The notes: generated from the letters alone by a model not told the origin. A stretch of 64,000 bases of DNA from Maridesulfovibrio sp. (GCF_963676065.1 NZ_OY780933.1:3202122-3266121); one strand, 5' to 3'; positions 28,539 through 36,956 are shown, counted from the first letter of the stretch. Made by a program: numbers and translations.

Positions 28539-29344
28539 TGAGTCGGCAATCGATATATCAGGCTGAAAAACGCCATAAGGTACGGGAAAAACAGTTCCAA
28601 GAAGTAAAGAAACTTGTTTTGAGTCTGCGGGCCAGAATGCCTCGGCTGGGAACGCGTAAGCTTTATTTTTTATTGCGTGAGAAATTTGTAGCTCGTGGAA
28701 TCAAGCTTGGACGGGATGCCTTTTTCGCATTATTGCGCAGAGAGCATTTACTGATAAAAACAAGAAAAAATTACACAAAAACTACAAATTCAAAGCATTG
28801 GCTCAAAAAACATCCTAATTTATTGAAGGAGTTTAAGCCTCAGTATTCAGAAGAAGTCTTTGTTAGTGATATAACTTACGTAAAAACGTTAAATAAAACA
28901 TACTATCTATCACTAATTACAGACTCTTTTAGCAGAAAAATTGTAGGTCACAATTTGAGTTCTGATCTTAGTGCCGAAGGGACCGCTAAAGCTTTAGATA
29001 TGGCTATCAAAAACCGAAAAACGCGAAACAAAACAATCCACCATTCAGATCGTGGATTGCAGTACGCATCGTCCATTTATCAAAACAAGCTCAAGAAAGC
29101 CGAAATGGTCCCATCTATGACAGATGGGTATGATTGTTACCAAAATGCGTTAGCTGAACGTATAAATGGAATTTTAAAACAAGAATTTTTGGTGTTTAAA
29201 TGCACTAGTTTTGATGAGTTAAATTCACTCGTAAAAGAGTCTATTGAAATATATAATTCTGAACGTCCTCATCTTAGTTTGAAAATGAAAACACCGAACC
29301 AAATACATAAACAGGGCTGTGGGGGTACCCCCACAGCCCTGTAG
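28538..29344 (+). CDS. IS3-family transposase OrfB (DDE catalytic subunit)
   Basis: The free-standing frame has 268 residues from a GTG at 28538, but the reading frame is open back to 28463, so the functional product is probably the OrfAB fusion made by -1 frameshifting. The rve/DDE core is complete: Asp in VSDITYV, Asp in HHSDRGLQY and Glu in NALAERINGILKQEF with normal spacing, and an HTH_21-like N-terminal part. The last codons and stop are encoded inside a 32-bp perfect palindrome. No premature stop is seen, so the copy looks active. Confidence 0.93.
   Translation: MSRQSIYQAEKRHKVREKQFQEVKKLVLSLRARMPRLGTRKLYFLLREKFVARGIKLGRDAFFALLRREHLLIKTRKNYTKTTNSKHWLKKHPNLLKEFKPQYSEEVFVSDITYVKTLNKTYYLSLITDSFSRKIVGHNLSSDLSAEGTAKALDMAIKNRKTRNKTIHHSDRGLQYASSIYQNKLKKAEMVPSMTDGYDCYQNALAERINGILKQEFLVFKCTSFDELNSLVKESIEIYNSERPHLSLKMKTPNQIHKQGCGGTPTAL
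29311..29342. repeat. Perfect 32-bp palindrome covering the end of orfB
   Basis: ACAGGGCTGTGGGGGT is followed immediately by its exact reverse complement, with no loop bases. It encodes the final residues KQGCGGTPTAL and stops at the last codon. It can form a very stable hairpin on either strand. Confidence 0.9.
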
Positions 29345-29388
29345 TAAACCAATTAACCGTCAATCTATTTTAGGACGGCTCAAGCAAT

Positions 29389-29423
29389 AAAAAAAAAGCC
29401 GTGGACGAATCCACGGCTTTTTT
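29389..29423 (-). terminator. Intrinsic terminator of the 29449-29718 gene
   Basis: The stem AAAAAAGCCGTGG/CCACGGCTTTTTT with loop ACGAAT is flanked on the minus-strand exit by a T run. It lies just outside the IS right end. Confidence 0.88.
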
Positions 29424-29448
29424 AATTTAAAGACATTCCGACCAAGAC

Positions 29449-29718
29449 TTATTCAGGCACTTCCACTCTGCGAACCGCAATCTGATAATTTTCCGGGATT
29501 CCGTCTTCAGCCCTATGTAATTTGGGATCAAGCACCAGATAAGCTTCCTGCCCTTCATCAGCACACTTCTTGAGCAGAATATCCTTAGGCTCAATATCAA
29601 TATCAGTATGAAAAGTAACGACCCTGCGCATGGACACAATCGCCTTGAGCCCTTCGATGCGCGCACCGTCCGGCTTTACCAGTGTCACTTCATCTTTAGC
29701 CATTCCGGGTAAAATCAT
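29449..29718 (-). CDS. Hypothetical small protein, 89 residues
   Basis: AAGGAAAA precedes the ATG. The protein looks all-beta: an N-terminal strand region VTLVKPDGARIEGLKAIVS, a middle VVTFHTDIDIEPKDILLKKC, and an ending YLVLDPKLHRAEDGIPENYQIAVRRVEV. The ending resembles a motif (L-x-D-P, GIP, YQI-x-V) I recall from short proteins in accessory and phage-associated loci, but I cannot name the family. There is no signal peptide. It stands alone with its own terminator beside the IS element. Confidence 0.6.
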   Translation of the reverse strand: MILPGMAKDEVTLVKPDGARIEGLKAIVSMRRVVTFHTDIDIEPKDILLKKCADEGQEAYLVLDPKLHRAEDGIPENYQIAVRRVEVPE

Positions 29719-29821
29719 TATATTTTCCTTTTTTTATTAGATATAAGAATTTTTTCATCATAGACCTGTAGGGTGGAAAGTCAAATTGCCGCCTTAAAGG
29801 GTATGAAACAATATCAACCAT

Positions 29822-29857
29822 AAAAAAACCCTCGCAACTAACGTTGCAAGGGGCTTT
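29822..29857 (-). terminator. Terminator of tRNA-Ser copy 1
   Basis: Minus-strand stem CCCCTTGCAAC/GTTGCGAGGG with loop GTTA, then seven T residues. Confidence 0.88.
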
Positions 29858-29869
29858 GTAAATTCAAGC

Positions 29870-29959
29870 TGGCGGAGAGGAGAGGATTCGAACCTCCGAT
29901 AGCGTTAACTATACACGCTTTCCAGGCGTGCTCCTTAAGCCGGACTCGGACACCTCTCC
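29870..29959 (-). tRNA. tRNA-Ser, anticodon GGA (copy 1 of 3)
   Basis: This 90-base class II tRNA has acceptor GGAGAGG/CCTCTCC with discriminator G and encoded CCA, anticodon arm CACGC-CTGGAAA-GCGTG (GGA, reading UCC and UCU) and a long variable arm TATAGTTAACGCTATC. It is identical over all 90 bases to copies at 44893 and 53349. Promoter and terminator are also near-copies. Confidence 0.97.
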
Positions 29960-29973
29960 GCTTGGGAGAATAG

Positions 29974-30002
29974 TTTCTAGCTAAATAGCCCTTATTTGGC
30001 AA
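29974..30002 (-). promoter_or_regulatory. Promoter of tRNA-Ser copy 1
   Basis: On the minus strand TTGCCA and TAGAAA are 17 bases apart, with the shared ATTTAGC before the -10. The same arrangement recurs at the other two copies. Confidence 0.8.
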
Positions 30003-30182
30003 GATTATTTACAAAATACATCATATTAAGTTTAAATTAAGGGAGGTTATAAAAATCAGACACCACAATGCCATTAAACATATTGCTGAATGCTACCGGG
30101 ATTAATTCGGAGATTCTCTTGAAAAAAATCCATCACTGCTCTAATTTAAGCTGAATAAATCAATCAGGTGAAGGCTTAAAAA

Positions 30183-30611
30183 ATGAGTAAATGTTCCTGC
30201 AATACCCGCACACTGGATTCATTCTCCGAACGAATCAATATCCTGCATGAAACCGTACATGCAACATCCACAAAGAGTGTTAAACTCTACTGGACGATAA
30301 AAACTCTTTTCGTGATCAAAAGCCTTAGCCGGATTGTCATCCACAATTTCTCCAAGGACTGGCATGAAGCTTCCTGCCATATTTCCGCAGATTCCCAATG
30401 TGCAGAAGTTCTGCAGAAAGCTGTCCAGCTCAAAGAGAAACTGACCGAAACCCACATACGACTCTGCACCCTGCCATCGCCCTTTGCCCGCTGGGCAGGA
30501 CGCAGACTCACCGGACCGGTGCTGGACTGGAATGATCTGGTCCTCGACCTCTCACTTGCTTTGGACCCTGAAATCCAGAACTCGCTCAGCGAACTTGAAG
30601 AGGTCCTTTAA
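30183..30611 (+). CDS. Hypothetical protein, 142 residues
   Basis: I do not recognise this protein. It is mostly helical and soluble, with four Cys (two in the first seven residues, CSC) and a C-terminal acidic helix. Segments such as KSVKLYWTIKTLFVIKSLSRIV and FARWAGRRLTGPVLDWNDLVLD show no known catalytic motif. A weak AAGG precedes the ATG. Its stop is one base before the ATG of the next gene, so the two form a coupled pair. It could be a partner or antidote of that basic protein, but nothing in its sequence marks it as an antitoxin. Confidence 0.6.
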   Translation: MSKCSCNTRTLDSFSERINILHETVHATSTKSVKLYWTIKTLFVIKSLSRIVIHNFSKDWHEASCHISADSQCAEVLQKAVQLKEKLTETHIRLCTLPSPFARWAGRRLTGPVLDWNDLVLDLSLALDPEIQNSLSELEEVL

Positions 30612-30612
30612 T

Positions 30613-30975
30613 ATGGTTTCTCTTCAGGAAACGAATGCCTACCTGCGCTACGAAAAACATCTGCTCAAAAAATATCCACAAGCCAAACGGGACATAAAAC
30701 GAGCCAAAAAGAAAATCTTAAAACGCCCCACACGCGGAGTGGTTTATAGGGGCAGCGGCAAAATTGCCTTACGTAAGATCAGGGTATCAATCAGAATTCT
30801 CCGTATCTCGCCACGCAAAGGTTTGCGGCTCTTCTACTTTTACTCTGAAAAGAAAAACAAAGCTGTTCCCATCTTTATATTTAAGAAAGGCCGTCCCCAG
30901 ACTGAGGGTCAGGTCATGAAGCTTTTTAACCGCGCTGTAAATGAGGTTGTAGCAGAGCTGAAGGATGTGCATTAA
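30613..30975 (+). CDS. Small basic protein, possibly RelE/ParE-like fold, 120 residues
   Basis: With ATG 30613 (one base after the upstream stop) the protein has 120 residues; a longer frame from 30484 overlaps the previous gene and is less likely. A Lys/Arg-rich helical start (ETNAYLRYEKHLLKKYPQAK) precedes strands reading KGLRLFYFYSEKKNKAVPIF and IFKKGRPQT. This strand pattern is reminiscent of RelE/HigB-type toxins, but the catalytic residues cannot be recognised. The pair with the 30183 gene might be a two-gene unit of unknown purpose. Confidence 0.6.
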   Translation: MVSLQETNAYLRYEKHLLKKYPQAKRDIKRAKKKILKRPTRGVVYRGSGKIALRKIRVSIRILRISPRKGLRLFYFYSEKKNKAVPIFIFKKGRPQTEGQVMKLFNRAVNEVVAELKDVH

Positions 30976-31118
30976 CTTAAAAATCAGCTCATTTGTCCGA
31001 TGCGCACCTAGCTGTTCTTGATTAACCTTCGCCGTTTACATTTCAAATTGTTTTCCACGCAGGCTGATTTTTCAATCATGCCTGATAATTACCACTGACA
31101 AAAACTCAGGAGAAAAAA

Positions 31119-31685
31119 ATGAAAATTCTTTGCCTTCAGGGCAGTGCCCGAAAGAATGGGCATACTGCTAAAATGATTGATTGGGTTGAAGAAGAACTCA
31201 AGGAAATGGGCCATGAAGTTGAATCCATCTACCTTAATGATAAGGAAATGAAAGGATGCATAGCTTGCGCCAAGTGTAAAGAAAAACCGGAAGAAATCGG
31301 CTGTGTGATAAAAGACGATATCCCTGCAATTCTGGAACAGATAGTAGCTTCCGACGCAGTAGTTTTCGCTTCGCCACTTTACTTCTGGGGCCCATCTGCA
31401 CAACTTAAAACTGTGATAGACAGGACCTTCAGTCTTTACGTAAACTACCATATGCCCGACCACAGTTCCCTCATTAAGGACCAGCGTCACGGTTTTCTGG
31501 TTACCGGCGGAGGGCCATACGAAAACAACGCAGCGGAAACCTTCACCGCATTCTCCAGAATGAAAAAACCGCACATGACCAACCACACTGCAACTCTTTT
31601 TCTTGGAGGCTGTAAAAATCCTGAAGACCTCGGGGAAGAAGCAAAACTGCAGGCCGTAGAATTTGCGCGGGAATTGGTTAAATAA
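31119..31685 (+). CDS. Flavodoxin-family NAD(P)H-dependent FMN reductase
   Basis: The protein has 188 residues. The FMN phosphate loop reads ILCLQGSARKNGHTAK near the N-terminus, and the isoalloxazine region is VVFASPLYFWGPSAQLKTVIDR. Between them, CIACAKCKEKPEEIGCVIKDD holds the Cys cluster typical of iron-sulfur flavoprotein-like members, though only part of a cluster-binding set. TCAGGAG precedes the ATG. It is a single gene with a terminator. Family role: electron transfer or quinone/azo reduction in the cytoplasm; substrate unknown. Confidence 0.85.
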   Translation: MKILCLQGSARKNGHTAKMIDWVEEELKEMGHEVESIYLNDKEMKGCIACAKCKEKPEEIGCVIKDDIPAILEQIVASDAVVFASPLYFWGPSAQLKTVIDRTFSLYVNYHMPDHSSLIKDQRHGFLVTGGGPYENNAAETFTAFSRMKKPHMTNHTATLFLGGCKNPEDLGEEAKLQAVEFARELVK

Positions 31686-31708
31686 TAAATTGCGACAGAC
31701 CGATTAGA

Positions 31709-31744
31709 AAAAGCCTGGCGTGAGTTTATTCGCGTCAGGCTTTA
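31709..31744 (+). terminator. Intrinsic terminator of the FMN reductase gene
   Basis: The stem AAAGCCTG(G)CG/CG(T)CAGGCTTT has a loop of about 12 bases and T residues at the end. Confidence 0.78.
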
Positions 31745-31969
31745 TTGATAAAAAAATTTCCCAGCAAAGAGCATATTTTCTTCCCGCTGGAACTTCCAGC
31801 ATAACCTTTCAAGTGCTTACCACCTAGAATCAGCCCTTCCGTTCACACACCATAAGTCATTTCAAACACGGAAAACGACATTTCAGTCAAAATATGTAGA
31901 ATTCAACCTCTTCTTTGTGACAAAAACAGCACATAATTTTTTTCAGCAAAAGGACGGAGGATCTTTACT

Positions 31970-33388
31970 ATGCTATTTTTCTTTGCCTGTGTGGCAGCCC
32001 TTATTGTCGGTTATATGATTTACGGTAAATTCGTGGACAATGTGTTCGCGCCGGACGCAAACCGCACCACTCCCGCATACGCCATGCGTGATGATGTCGA
32101 CTACATGCCCATGCCCATGTGGAAGCTCATGTTCATTCAAGTTCTGGATATTGCCGGAATCGGACCAATTTTCGGCCCCATCCTCGGGGCACTGTACGGT
32201 CCAATCGCTCTTCTCTGGATCGTTTTCGGCTGTATCTTTGCCGGCGCTGTACATGACTACTTCAGCGGAATGCTTTCCATCCGTAACAACGGAGCTTCCG
32301 TACCTGAACTGGTCGGTGAATACCTCGGTATGACCGCACGTCAGGTAATGCGCGTATTCGCATTTGTTCTGCTTATGCTGGTGGGTGTTGTTTTCGTTCT
32401 CGCTCCTGCAAAACTGCTTACAGGACTGACCGGCATCGAAACCGGAATCCTCGTAGCCTGCATCTTCGGATACTACTTCCTCGCTACCATCCTGCCCATC
32501 GATAAGCTTATCGGCAGACTCTACCCCTTGTTCGGCGCACTGCTGCTGGTTATGACCATCGCCCTCGCAGTTGCTCTCATGTTCAGCGGCCATGCTATCC
32601 TGCCTAACCTCGATTTCGCAGTTAACACCAGCCCCACTGACAAGCCCATCTGGCCTCTGCTCTTCATTACCCTGTCCTGCGGCGCGATCAGCGGCTTCCA
32701 CGCTACCCAGTCCCCGCTTATGGCACGCTGTGTAAAGAATGAAAAAGAAGGCCGCCCGGTATTTTACGGCGCAATGATCATCGAAGGTATCATCGGCCTG
32801 ATCTGGTGTACCCTTGGTCTTTCTTTCTACAATTCCCCCGAAGCACTCAACGCAGTTATCGCTGCCGGTTCTCCTTCCGCAGTTGTTTCTGAAGTTGCAA
32901 ACTCCCTGCTCGGCCCCGTAGGCGGAATCTTCGCTATCATCGCAGTTGTAATCCTGCCCATCACCAGTGGTGATACCGCTTTCCGCTCCACACGTCTCAT
33001 CGTAGCGGAAACATTCAAAATGGATCAGGGTCCCGCTATCAAGCGCCTGCTGATCGCAGTTCCCCTGTTCGCATTGGGTTATGTTATCTCCACCCAGAAC
33101 TTCTCCGCAATCTGGAGATACTTCGGTTTCTCCAACCAGTGCCTGTCCATGCTGGTTCTCTGGACCTCAGCAGTTTACCTCGCACAGAAAGCAAAACTGC
33201 ACTGGATTGCAACCATCCCCGCAACCTTCATGACCGCAGTTGTCGCAACATTCATCTGTCAGGCCAAGATCGGTTTCGGACTGGATATGAACATCTCAAT
33301 CATGATCGGAATAGCCGCAGCAGTACTGGCATTTGCTCTTTTCATGATTAAATACGCTCGCCCCAAAGCAGCTGTAGAAGTCAACTAA
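31970..33388 (+). CDS. cstA: Carbon starvation protein CstA-family transporter
   Basis: The protein has 472 residues, shorter than E. coli CstA (about 700) but typical of the compact form in sulfate reducers. About 12-14 hydrophobic segments can be counted. The conserved N-terminal block (NRTTPAYAMRDDVDYMPMP and IAGIGPIFGPILGALYGP) and SGFHATQSPLMARC are present. Family knowledge: peptide or pyruvate uptake across the inner membrane, raised under carbon limitation. GGAGG precedes the ATG. A 285-base leader lies upstream without a clear regulator site. A terminator follows. Confidence 0.92.
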   Translation: MLFFFACVAALIVGYMIYGKFVDNVFAPDANRTTPAYAMRDDVDYMPMPMWKLMFIQVLDIAGIGPIFGPILGALYGPIALLWIVFGCIFAGAVHDYFSGMLSIRNNGASVPELVGEYLGMTARQVMRVFAFVLLMLVGVVFVLAPAKLLTGLTGIETGILVACIFGYYFLATILPIDKLIGRLYPLFGALLLVMTIALAVALMFSGHAILPNLDFAVNTSPTDKPIWPLLFITLSCGAISGFHATQSPLMARCVKNEKEGRPVFYGAMIIEGIIGLIWCTLGLSFYNSPEALNAVIAAGSPSAVVSEVANSLLGPVGGIFAIIAVVILPITSGDTAFRSTRLIVAETFKMDQGPAIKRLLIAVPLFALGYVISTQNFSAIWRYFGFSNQCLSMLVLWTSAVYLAQKAKLHWIATIPATFMTAVVATFICQAKIGFGLDMNISIMIGIAAAVLAFALFMIKYARPKAAVEVN

Positions 33389-33425
33389 CACCTCTCTTCT
33401 TAAAGAAGAATCACATACCACACTT

Positions 33426-33463
33426 AAACTCCCCCGTTTGCATATGCAGACGGGGGAGTTTTT
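33426..33463 (+). terminator. Bidirectional terminator between cstA and atpG
   Basis: The stem AAACTCCCCCGT/ACGGGGGAGTTT (one mismatch) with T tail closes cstA; the reverse reading can close the N-ATPase operon. Confidence 0.9.
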
Positions 33464-33489
33464 GCTTGGGGTAATAAAAGCCTTTACCC

Positions 33490-34350
33490 TCACCCCCCGA
33501 CAACAGCCTCCACCCCGGCAACAATATCAAGCAACTCGCCGGTGATTGAGCCCTGCCGGGAAGTACGGTAATTTGCCTCGAGCACCTCGACATGCTCGAT
33601 AATATTTTTCTCGGCAACCTGCATGGCCATAAGACGGGAGCTGTTCTCTGCCGCTAAGGATTGAACAATTGCCCCGTATACCGAAATATATAGATATTCT
33701 CTGAATAGCCCTGAAAATAAATCCTGAACCGGCACATTGATCATGGGCAACGATTTTCCGTCCCATTCCATCTTTAAACTACGCATATTAAGCGGCAGGA
33801 TATGCCGGGCCGCAACCCTGCTTCCATCGCTGACATGAAGATTATTAACTATGCTGAACCGATTCATCCCACGCTTGGTTCGCCACTCTTCAAGATTCTG
33901 CGTAATCTCATCCACAATAGTATCAACCCCGCGCAGGCTGCCCGGCACACGGAAATTGACGCCGACATCAATTCCTGAATCCTCCAATGCGCCGCGCACC
34001 CGCTCCCCGCATGTCCAGCATACAGCTTTTTCTCCAGACTCTTTTAAGCTTTCCACCATCTTAACGGTTTCACTACGTGAGAACTCATTAAACTGCCCGC
34101 ACATGCCCTGATCGGAACCGATTGCCAAAACTACCGCTACTCCCCCTTTTGGGCTGTAAGGCAGGATTCCGGCATTGCGAAAAAAAACTGTCCAGCCCTG
34201 CTCTATTACCTCAGCATATTCGCCGACTCCTTTGGCCGCGGTTTCAAAATGGCGGATATTGACCGCAGCAAGGGCTTTCATAGTCTTGACTACTGAAAGC
34301 AGATCAGTCGTAGTAGCAATCTTCTTGCGTATGGCCTCAAGCTGCTGCAT
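33490..34350 (-). CDS. atpG: N-ATPase gamma subunit
   Basis: With ATG 34350 (MQQLEAIRKKIATTTDLLSV, GGAGG upstream) the protein has 286 residues, overlapping atpA by 14 bases. The N-terminal helix and the C-terminal helix (VAEKNIIEHVEVLEANYRTSRQGSITGELLDIV) form the central coiled rotor. The middle is a Rossmann-like gamma domain. It drives the c-ring. Last gene of the operon. Divergence from ordinary F-type gamma is visible, as expected in the N-ATPase group. Confidence 0.93.
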   Translation of the reverse strand: MQQLEAIRKKIATTTDLLSVVKTMKALAAVNIRHFETAAKGVGEYAEVIEQGWTVFFRNAGILPYSPKGGVAVVLAIGSDQGMCGQFNEFSRSETVKMVESLKESGEKAVCWTCGERVRGALEDSGIDVGVNFRVPGSLRGVDTIVDEITQNLEEWRTKRGMNRFSIVNNLHVSDGSRVAARHILPLNMRSLKMEWDGKSLPMINVPVQDLFSGLFREYLYISVYGAIVQSLAAENSSRLMAMQVAEKNIIEHVEVLEANYRTSRQGSITGELLDIVAGVEAVVGG

Positions 34351-35863
34351 CAGCCTCCCTCCATTTACGCATATGTAAAACAACTGATTTTTCAAGTTCA
34401 TCCCAGATTGCATCATCCGCATCAGCCTGAACAAGTTGATTCATAAGTTCAAAATTATCATCCATACGAGCGAGGAGATAGTCCTGAACTTCTGATATAC
34501 GTTCCAGCTCGATATCATCAAGCAACCCGAGCGAAACAGTCCAGAGAATTACAATTTGCCGGGCGGCAGTCAGCGGGGAAAAGCGGTTCTGCTTCAGCAG
34601 TTCACGCACACGTAGACCATGATCGATTCGGCTTCGTGTATCCTTATCGAGCCTTGTGCCGAATCTTGCGAAAGCCTCCAGCTCTTGAAACTGCGAATAA
34701 GTCAGCCGCAGATCACCCGAGACCTTGCGATAGGCCTTTGGCTGTGCGCGTCCACCCACACGAGAAACGGATTTACCCACATCAATTGCCGGCAGCATGC
34801 CTTTCTGAAACAATACCGGGGACAGATAAATCTGGCCGTCAGTGATGGAGATGAGATTGGTAGGGATATATGCCGAAATGTTCTGCGCTTCTGTTTCCAC
34901 TATGGGCAATGCGGTAAGTGTGCCGCCGCCATGTTCCGGTTTCAGCCTTGTAGAGCGCTCCAGCAACCTTGAATGAATGTAGAAAATATCGCCGGGAAAG
35001 GCCTCACGTCCGGGGGGGCGACGCATAAGCAGGCTGAGCTGCCTGTATGCCTGAGCGTGCCTTGTCAGATCGTCATAGACGATGAGCACATCCTTGCCCT
35101 GCTCCATAAAATATTCTGCCATGCTGGTTGCCGCGTAAGGAGCGACATACTGCATACCTGAGGGGGCATCACCTTCAACGACAACAGCGAAAGTATAATC
35201 CATAGCCCCGTGATTACGCAGGGTATCTATTACCCTTGCCACAGAAGCACCACGCTGTCCGATGGCGCAATATACGCAGACAACGTCCCCCTGCTTCTGG
35301 TTCAGGATAACATCAAGAGCTATAGAGGTCTTGCCGGTCTGGCGGTCACCGAGGATCAATTCACGCTGCCCTCTGCCGATGGGAATAAGTGTATCAATTA
35401 CCTTAATACCGCTCGCCATTGGAGTATCGACGGGAGCACGCATCAGAATAGGCGGAGCTTCGGACTCCACTGTGCGGGTTTCATATGTTTCAGGAACCGG
35501 CCCACCATCGAGAGGATTACCCAGCGGATCGACAATACGCCCAATAAGATTATCACCGACAGGCACGCTAAGAACTGTTCCGGAAGCAACCGCCTCATCC
35601 CCTGACCTAAGGCCCGTATTTGATCCCAACAGAGCAACCCCTATGGAATTTGGCAATAAATCCAAAGCCATTCCTGGTATACCGTTACCCAGCAGAATCA
35701 ACTCTTCGGAACGAACTGACGTAAGCCCATCCACCTGAGCCACGCCTCGAGCTAAGGATAAAACACGTCCGACTTCGCGCGAATCAGGGGAATACTCCAT
35801 ATTGCGGCGCCCTTTTTCATGGGCGTTTAAGGCTTGATTTATGTTTTTTTCCAAAAAAGACAT
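34337..35863 (-). CDS. atpA: N-ATPase alpha subunit
   Basis: With ATG 35863 (MSFLEKNINQALNAHEKG, GGAGG upstream) the protein has 508 residues. The P-loop GDRQTGKTS is present, along with the nucleotide-binding strand DVLIVYDDLTRHA and the Arg-finger region LISITDGQIYLSP. It is the non-catalytic nucleotide-binding subunit of the F1 head. The preceding atpF ends 80 bases upstream, without a separate delta gene. Alternative start at 35899 is in the leader. Confidence 0.95.
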   Translation of the reverse strand: MSFLEKNINQALNAHEKGRRNMEYSPDSREVGRVLSLARGVAQVDGLTSVRSEELILLGNGIPGMALDLLPNSIGVALLGSNTGLRSGDEAVASGTVLSVPVGDNLIGRIVDPLGNPLDGGPVPETYETRTVESEAPPILMRAPVDTPMASGIKVIDTLIPIGRGQRELILGDRQTGKTSIALDVILNQKQGDVVCVYCAIGQRGASVARVIDTLRNHGAMDYTFAVVVEGDAPSGMQYVAPYAATSMAEYFMEQGKDVLIVYDDLTRHAQAYRQLSLLMRRPPGREAFPGDIFYIHSRLLERSTRLKPEHGGGTLTALPIVETEAQNISAYIPTNLISITDGQIYLSPVLFQKGMLPAIDVGKSVSRVGGRAQPKAYRKVSGDLRLTYSQFQELEAFARFGTRLDKDTRSRIDHGLRVRELLKQNRFSPLTAARQIVILWTVSLGLLDDIELERISEVQDYLLARMDDNFELMNQLVQADADDAIWDELEKSVVLHMRKWREADAAA

Positions 35864-35943
35864 TCTGCCTCCGCCAGCCCTTCCGGGGACTTGAATCATT
35901 TACAAAGCTCTTTGAAGCATTCTCAAATCAATCGAACATAAAA

Positions 35944-36675
35944 TCAGGTGTTCATTTCCGCAAAAATCTTGGTTTCCAGTTCAGCAATATAGGAATTAAG
36001 GTTCCATTCCCATTTACGGTCTCCGGCAATTATTTCAACTCCAATACCTAATCCGGCATCGGTTATGAAAACCAGTTCATTTTTAGCAGTGAACACACCT
36101 TCAATTAATTGTTTAAGTTTTTGTTCCTGTAAATCAGTATGTTCAAATCCGGTACGAATTAAAATGTCCGAATCTGCACAATCAACATTGCGGGCCTCGT
36201 CAGCAATACGCTGCACGAATCCGCTCATGATTAACTGCTCAAAATCACAGCCGGAAAGATCCTGAACTATGCTCGCGGCAGTAGCTGAAACCTCATGGCT
36301 CAACTTCGTACGCAAATTAAGAGCGACCAAATCTTTTTCCCGATCCAGTGACGCCAGCCATTCCCGGCGCATGGTTTCAATCTCAGCCAGAGCCGACTCC
36401 ATGGCCTGTTGCCTCCACCTTTCCGCTTCAACTTGAATTTCCGCCATAACTTCAGCTTCCCTATTCTCAAGGTCTGTACGCATACTGAGTAATTCAGTTT
36501 TTACCCTACTTACATCAGCACGGGCCTCACGCAGTTCCCGTGTTTCGTTCTCTACACGCTCCTTTCGTTCCTGCATTGCACCAACAATTGGTTTATAGAG
36601 GAAGAACTTAAGCAGCATGATCAGTAAAAAGAAGTTCAGGATCTGGGCAAAGATCGTGAACCAGTCCAAAAGCAT
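35944..36675 (-). CDS. atpF: N-ATPase F0 b-type subunit with delta-like C-terminal part
   Basis: The protein has 243 residues, longer than a plain b subunit (about 160). A single N-terminal membrane helix (about 5-28) leads to a long charged coiled coil (30-135). The last 90 residues (DLSGCDFEQLIMSG, VFTAKNELVFITDAGLGIGV) resemble the C-terminal end of delta subunits, which read 'D-x-x-LIGG-x-x-I'. The operon has no atpH, so this protein may do both stalk jobs. Starts 2 bases after atpE. Confidence 0.9.
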   Translation of the reverse strand: MLLDWFTIFAQILNFFLLIMLLKFFLYKPIVGAMQERKERVENETRELREARADVSRVKTELLSMRTDLENREAEVMAEIQVEAERWRQQAMESALAEIETMRREWLASLDREKDLVALNLRTKLSHEVSATAASIVQDLSGCDFEQLIMSGFVQRIADEARNVDCADSDILIRTGFEHTDLQEQKLKQLIEGVFTAKNELVFITDAGLGIGVEIIAGDRKWEWNLNSYIAELETKIFAEMNT

Positions 36676-36677
36676 GA

Positions 36678-36956
36678 TCAGCCTCCAGCCTTTTCAATAA
36701 AATAGGACCAAAACGGATTGGCAAAAAGCAATATCATAGCAAGTACAAAACAATAAATAGCTGTTGATTCAACCATTGCCATCCCCACAAACAGAAACTT
36801 AACAATAGTATTGGTCTCGTCCGGCTGCTGGGCAATGGAACTGAGCGCTCTGGACAAAGCCATTCCCTCACCGATGGCCGGGCCTATAGCCCCGATGCCC
36901 ATGCAAAGCCCTGCCGCAATAATCGACCCGAAAGCAATCCAACCTAGAGTTTCCAT
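36678..36956 (-). CDS. atpE: N-ATPase c subunit (rotor ring)
   Basis: With ATG 36956 (GGGGGG upstream) the protein has 92 residues: two hydrophobic hairpin helices. The second carries the ion site Glu63-Ser64-Thr65 and Tyr68 (MVESTAIY), equal to the Na+ motif of Ilyobacter (E65, S66, T67, Y70). In helix one the position matching Gln32 is Glu30 (AIGPAIGEG), giving two carboxylates per site, a known N-ATPase trait. It differs from Ilyobacter at Val63 (Met61). A 94-base leader precedes this gene, with a small hairpin just ahead of its ribosome site. Confidence 0.93.
   Translation of the reverse strand: METLGWIAFGSIIAAGLCMGIGAIGPAIGEGMALSRALSSIAQQPDETNTIVKFLFVGMAMVESTAIYCFVLAMILLFANPFWSYFIEKAGG

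Larger units (their letters stand above)
28068..29382 (+). mobile_element. IS3-family insertion sequence, 1315 bp, apparently intact
   Basis: The ends are imperfect inverted repeats beginning TG: left TGTCCCGTCCTGAAATAG, right (reversed) TGAGCCGTCCTAAAATAG. A 3-bp direct repeat AGC flanks both ends (28065-28067 and 29383-29385), the target duplication size of IS3 elements. Inside are orfA and orfB in 0 and -1 frames with a frameshift signal between them. The copy sits directly downstream of the tRNA-Pro terminator and disrupts no recognisable gene. Only one copy is in the window. Confidence 0.95.

Noticed and set aside
30484..30612. Longer version of the 30613 gene
   Set aside because: It would overlap most of the end of the preceding gene; the ATG one base after that stop fits coupling better.
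31973..32701. 242-codon antisense frame within cstA
   Set aside because: Shadow frame with a low-complexity His/Gln/Glu-rich translation typical of reverse membrane-protein coding.
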